NCBI GenBank assembly: GCA_964250765.1
Contig: CAXUHF010000183.1
Coordinates: 1-8,342 of the forward strand
Source of the DNA: JBBQVS01 sp964250765
GTDB taxonomy: Bacteria; Chloroflexota; Ktedonobacteria; Ktedonobacterales; Ktedonobacteraceae
Length of the DNA: 8,342 nt
Direction of reading: 5' to 3'
Below are positions 6,305 to 8,342 of this stretch, piece after piece (position 1 is the first letter of the stretch; every line of letters begins with the position of its first letter). The translations under genes were made by a program, and so were the position numbers. The notes under the pieces are model-generated. The model saw nothing but the letters and a program-made list of their open reading frames with translations. It did no database searches and was not told where the DNA came from.

Positions 6305-6590
6305 GCTCATCTCCCCCTTTTCCACGAAGCATTCGTCGTTTCTCGACGGTCACACGGTATCCCTCACCAGTGCGATAGGTACGCTCTATTGGCGGACGTA
6401 GAAAATCTGGGTCGGTCACTTCGACCACTGCATCGCGTGGCACGACCCATAAGCGTATCGCCTCCGCACGGCGGCTAAAACTCTCGCGTGCATAGTGAAT
6501 AGCGAGTTCGGCAGAGGGAGCGTCAACACTCCCTTCGTGTTGCAAGAAGCCCGCGCTCTTTTCCTGTCGAAACACTTCATAGATTGCCAT
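6294..6590 (-). CDS. paaB: PaaB subunit of phenylacetyl-CoA epoxidase
   Basis: Small subunit that bridges PaaA-PaaC dimers in the epoxidase complex. The 98-residue protein (E. coli PaaB is about 95) begins MAIYEVFRQEKSAGFLQHEG and has the typical GS-x-A-x(3)-LA-x(2)-YAR-x-SF-RR-E-x-WVV core. WVVPRD is at 48-53, and VEVTDPDFLRPPIERTYR follows. A longer open frame extends 75 codons further upstream inside paaA. The start at 6590 is preferred because of AGGAGA about 8 nt before it, the family length, and a start 16 nt after the paaA stop. The 3' end overlaps paaC by 11 bp. It is the third gene of the operon. Nothing unusual is seen. Confidence 0.93.
   Translation of the reverse strand: MAIYEVFRQEKSAGFLQHEGSVDAPSAELAIHYARESFSRRAEAIRLWVVPRDAVVEVTDPDFLRPPIERTYRTGEGYRVTVEKRRMLRGKGGDEHDA
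6311..6317 (-). promoter_or_regulatory. Ribosome binding site fixing the paaC start
   Basis: GGGGGAG on the minus strand, inside the paaB 3' end, ends six bases before the ATG at 6304. It abuts directly the alternative ATG at 6310 and lies downstream of the one at 6325, so it rules those starts out in practice. Confidence 0.7.
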
Positions 6591-6606
6591 ACGATCTTCT
6601 CCTAGC

Positions 6607-7533
6607 TCAAGCGGTATAAGCTTTTCTGCCCAGTACAGCCTGTCGCACCCACGCACTCTCATCATAGGAAAGCTGACGGAAACCCAGACGCTGTTTTGAT
6701 GCTGGCCCATGACCAGTGACGACGGAGGCAAGTTTGTTCCAATCAGGCATCGTGTATTCCCACGTTTTCGTGGTTTCATCAAAACGGAGATTGGGGTCAG
6801 GAATAGTAATATCAAGTTCGCGGATTTGCTTCACATAGCGATTGAGCCATGCCTGCCGCAATTCCTCATTCGTTTTCTCTTTCACACCCCAGGTGATCGC
6901 GTCGTCCTGCTCTGCTGGCGTCGGTGGTCCGAAGAACATGAGCGTTGGCTCCCACCAATTGTTTGCCGCTTCTTGCAGCATCGCACGTTGCTCTTTTGTG
7001 CCCATCGCCAGAGTCAACACGATATCTTCACCGTGTTTCAAGTGGAACGCCTCCTCCCAACAAATCTTGAGCATAGTGCGGCTATAGGGTGCATAACTGC
7101 CATGACGCACATTCGATTGTGCAAACAAGCTTGCCGAGTCGATCCACCAGACAAACAAACCCATATCAGCCCATGTTGGCATCTGATAGTGAAACACATT
7201 ATGAAATTTGCTCTTGCCATTAAACAGGTCCTGCATCACCTGTTCGCGTGGTCTACCAAGGTCTTCTACGAGACGCAGGAGCAGTTGCGCATGTCCGACC
7301 TCATCCTGTACCTTTGAAGTTACCGCGAGTTTACGATGCAAACTTGGTGCACGCAGTATCCAGCTTCGCTCTGGCAATGCGCCCATCAATTCCGACATCG
7401 CATGCCGTTCGATAAATTTGGTAACAAGTGCGCGATACTCATCTGGCATCCAGTCGTGTACTTCGACCTTATGACCATCTTGAATTAACTGTTTGAATTC
7501 CGCGACCTGATCTTCATACGCCAAAATTGTCAT
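6607..7533 (-). CDS. paaA: PaaA, catalytic diiron subunit of phenylacetyl-CoA epoxidase
   Basis: Catalytic subunit that adds one oxygen atom of O2 to the aromatic ring of phenylacetyl-CoA to give the 1,2-epoxide. The 308-residue protein matches the E. coli length of 309. Diiron ligands are all present: E48 (SELMGALPE), E78-x2-H81 (KVQDEVGH), D132 (WWIDSAS) and E161-x2-H164 (EEAFH). ILRAPSLHRK (59-68), TWADMGLFVWW and GSYAPYSR are further family signatures. The C-terminus keeps DPNLRFD and the PDWN stretch. The start at 7533 overlaps the paaR stop as ATGA. It has AAGGAGG six bases upstream (7540-7546), lying inside paaR. An open frame reaching 30 codons further upstream is overlap with paaR. 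It is the second gene of the operon. Confidence 0.96.
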   Translation of the reverse strand: MTILAYEDQVAEFKQLIQDGHKVEVHDWMPDEYRALVTKFIERHAMSELMGALPERSWILRAPSLHRKLAVTSKVQDEVGHAQLLLRLVEDLGRPREQVMQDLFNGKSKFHNVFHYQMPTWADMGLFVWWIDSASLFAQSNVRHGSYAPYSRTMLKICWEEAFHLKHGEDIVLTLAMGTKEQRAMLQEAANNWWEPTLMFFGPPTPAEQDDAITWGVKEKTNEELRQAWLNRYVKQIRELDITIPDPNLRFDETTKTWEYTMPDWNKLASVVTGHGPASKQRLGFRQLSYDESAWVRQAVLGRKAYTA

Positions 7534-8099
7534 GACTGGCCTCCTTGTAGTGTTCGCATAATAAATGTCGTGTAGGAATCGGCAAGCTGTTCTATTGACA
7601 TCGGCCCATCTGTACGAAACCACTGATAAGTCCAGTTTAACGCCGACAACACAAAAATCGAGGCTAACGCCGCATCTGCGACATGGAACACACCTTGCTG
7701 TATTCCTTCCTCAATTCCACGTCGGAAATAGGCTTCGTAGGTATTGCGTTGCTCTGTAATATATGCTCGTCGTGATGCATCCAGAAACTTCCATTCTTGG
7801 AAGAAGACCGTGGCATCATGCAGTTTGTGCGCAATCACTCCAAGATGCCCTCGCACCAATTGCTCCATTTGCTCTTCTACAGGAATATCCTGCGACACAG
7901 CACCCGCACTTGCTAGGAACTCACTTGCTCCACGTTTGACAATCTCCCATAAGACATCCTCTTTCGAGGTGATATGTGAGTAGAGGCTAGCTCCTTGCAA
8001 ATCAAGTGACTTCGCCAATTCACGCATGCTCGTGCCATGATAGCCGCGTTCACTGAAAAGATCGCCTGCGATAGTAATAATGTCATCTTTAGTACGCAT
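7530..8099 (-). CDS. paaR: PaaR, TetR-family repressor of phenylacetate catabolism
   Basis: A 189-residue TetR-type regulator. The N-terminal helix-turn-helix spans about 5-50, with TSMRELAKSLDLQGASLYSH (23-42) and then TSKEDVL. The C-terminal all-helical domain has FFQEWKFL (99-106) and NWTYQWFRTDGPMS (155-168), a pattern seen in acyl-CoA-sensing TetR regulators. Thermus thermophilus PaaR of this class binds phenylacetyl-CoA and controls paa genes. Here paaR is the first gene of the paa operon, overlaps paaA by 4 bp (ATGA), and has a perfect copy of the published Thermus PaaR operator in its own 5' leader. It should therefore regulate itself and the operon. The start at 8099 has AGAGGAAG six bases upstream (8106-8113). 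It could in principle sense another aryl-CoA, but the context favours phenylacetyl-CoA. Confidence 0.88.
   Translation of the reverse strand: MRTKDDIITIAGDLFSERGYHGTSMRELAKSLDLQGASLYSHITSKEDVLWEIVKRGASEFLASAGAVSQDIPVEEQMEQLVRGHLGVIAHKLHDATVFFQEWKFLDASRRAYITEQRNTYEAYFRRGIEEGIQQGVFHVADAALASIFVLSALNWTYQWFRTDGPMSIEQLADSYTTFIMRTLQGGQS
7540..7546 (-). promoter_or_regulatory. Ribosome binding site of paaA within paaR
   Basis: AAGGAGG, a near-perfect Shine-Dalgarno sequence, six bases before the paaA ATG. It is located in the last codons of paaR (encoding LQGG). With the 4-bp stop/start overlap it should allow much stronger translation of PaaA than the coupling alone. Confidence 0.8.
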
Positions 8100-8118
8100 A
8101 CTTGACTTCCTCTATTTA

Positions 8119-8132
8119 CGAACGAACGTTAG
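8119..8132. promoter_or_regulatory. PaaR operator
   Basis: The plus-strand sequence CGAACGAACGTTAG fits every fixed position of CNAACGNNCGTTNG, the consensus I recall as reported for Thermus thermophilus PaaR. It lies between the predicted transcription start (about 8141) and the paaR ribosome binding site, where a bound repressor would block transcription. I found no second copy in the window. Confidence 0.8.
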
Positions 8133-8147
8133 CTAGTTATAGAGTTA

Positions 8148-8176
8148 AGAGTACCCAATAAAATTGTGTTCGTCAA
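8148..8176 (-). promoter_or_regulatory. Promoter of the paa operon
   Basis: On the minus strand TTGACG (8176-8171) and TACTCT (8153-8148) are separated by 17 bp. The start of transcription would be near 8141, about 40 nt before the paaR ATG, with the PaaR operator at roughly +9 to +22. This is the only good promoter seen ahead of the seven genes. Confidence 0.6.
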
Positions 8177-8250
8177 GGTTCATCAATAGCACAATAGCAG
8201 GCAATTGCAAAAAAGCAGGAAGCTCACACGAAGTACTAAGCCGTTAGTTC

Positions 8251-8322
8251 ATAACATATCGGACATACGAAAATAGCTCAAGCAGTCCTGCTTGAGCTAT
8301 TTTCGTATGTCCGATATGTTAT
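8251..8322. repeat. Perfect 35-bp-arm inverted repeat upstream of paaR
   Basis: Arms 8251-8285 and 8288-8322 are perfectly complementary, with only two bases (TC) between them, giving a 72-bp near-palindrome. No U-run follows on either strand. By analogy with the repeat at 1450-1512 it may be a terminator for a gene entering from the right. The minus-strand bases 8342-8322 can be read as VEVLHL followed by TAA, so a stop codon could touch the repeat edge just as at 1508-1510. It would also insulate the paa promoter. A small mobile palindromic element is the main alternative. Confidence 0.6.
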
Positions 8323-8342
8323 TACAGATGCAATACTTCTAC

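Noticed and set aside
6591..6815. N-terminal extension of paaB into paaA
   Set aside because: The extension would make the protein 173 residues against about 95 in the family. The frame there is just paaA read out of phase, and a good ribosome binding site marks the start at 6590.
6709..7317. 202-codon open frame antisense to paaA
   Set aside because: It is the shadow of the well-supported paaA gene and shows no domain or start signal of its own.
7534..7623. Upstream start for paaA inside paaR
   Set aside because: AAGGAGG and the ATGA overlap fix the start at 7533, and the resulting length matches PaaA.
8242..8247. CGTTAG as a second PaaR half-site
   Set aside because: The bases before it do not fit the other half of the consensus, and a lone 6-mer is not evidence.
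1450..8322. Shared GCTCAAG core in the two long inverted repeats as evidence of one repeat family
   Set aside because: Only seven bases are shared, at different places in the stems. A match of that size is expected fairly often by chance, so the two repeats are treated as similar in architecture only.

Overview
The window looks like chromosomal DNA from a moderate-GC bacterium, most likely a member of the Chloroflexota, class Ktedonobacteria. That assignment is inference. It rests on a DUF5671 membrane protein, a HIHEL-repeat propeller lectin, a DUF6194-type protein, and a compact Thermus/Chloroflexota-style paa operon headed by a TetR-type PaaR. There are no tRNA or rRNA genes, CRISPR arrays, insertion sequences or transposases.

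Layout. (1) 1-94, minus: the start of a gene for a DUF6194-like protein, with a good promoter (TTGACA, 17 bp, TACCCT). (2) 323-1444, plus: a 373-residue protein made of seven tandem blades, a putative cytoplasmic beta-propeller lectin. (3) 1450-1512: a perfect 28-bp-arm inverted repeat between two convergent genes. (4) 1508-3079, minus: a twelve-helix DUF5671-type membrane protein with a SHOCT-like tail. It is preceded by a candidate promoter whose -10 is overlapped by a perfect palindrome. (5) 3206-8099, minus: a seven-gene phenylacetate operon in the order paaR, paaA, paaB, paaC, paaD, a small cupin gene, paaK. (6) 8100-8342: the operon's promoter, a perfect match to the known PaaR operator, and a second, even longer perfect inverted repeat (35-bp arms).

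How the operon works. PaaK makes phenylacetyl-CoA from phenylacetate. The PaaA/PaaB/PaaC oxygenase, matured with help from PaaD, epoxidises the ring. PaaR represses the operon until phenylacetyl-CoA builds up. The junctions are tight: paaR/paaA overlap by 4 bp, paaA-paaB are 16 nt apart, paaB/paaC overlap by 11 bp, paaC-paaD are 3 nt apart, and cupin/paaK overlap by 8 bp. The ring-opening and beta-oxidation genes (paaG, paaZ, paaF, paaH, paaJ) and the reductase paaE are not in the window.

Most notable points: the 14-bp PaaR operator match; a PaaC that keeps a complete set of diiron ligands, unlike E. coli PaaC; the absence of paaE; an uncharacterised cupin fused into the operon by overlap; and several long perfect inverted repeats at gene boundaries. 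I see no wholly new system here. The pathway is known, and the novelty is in these details.
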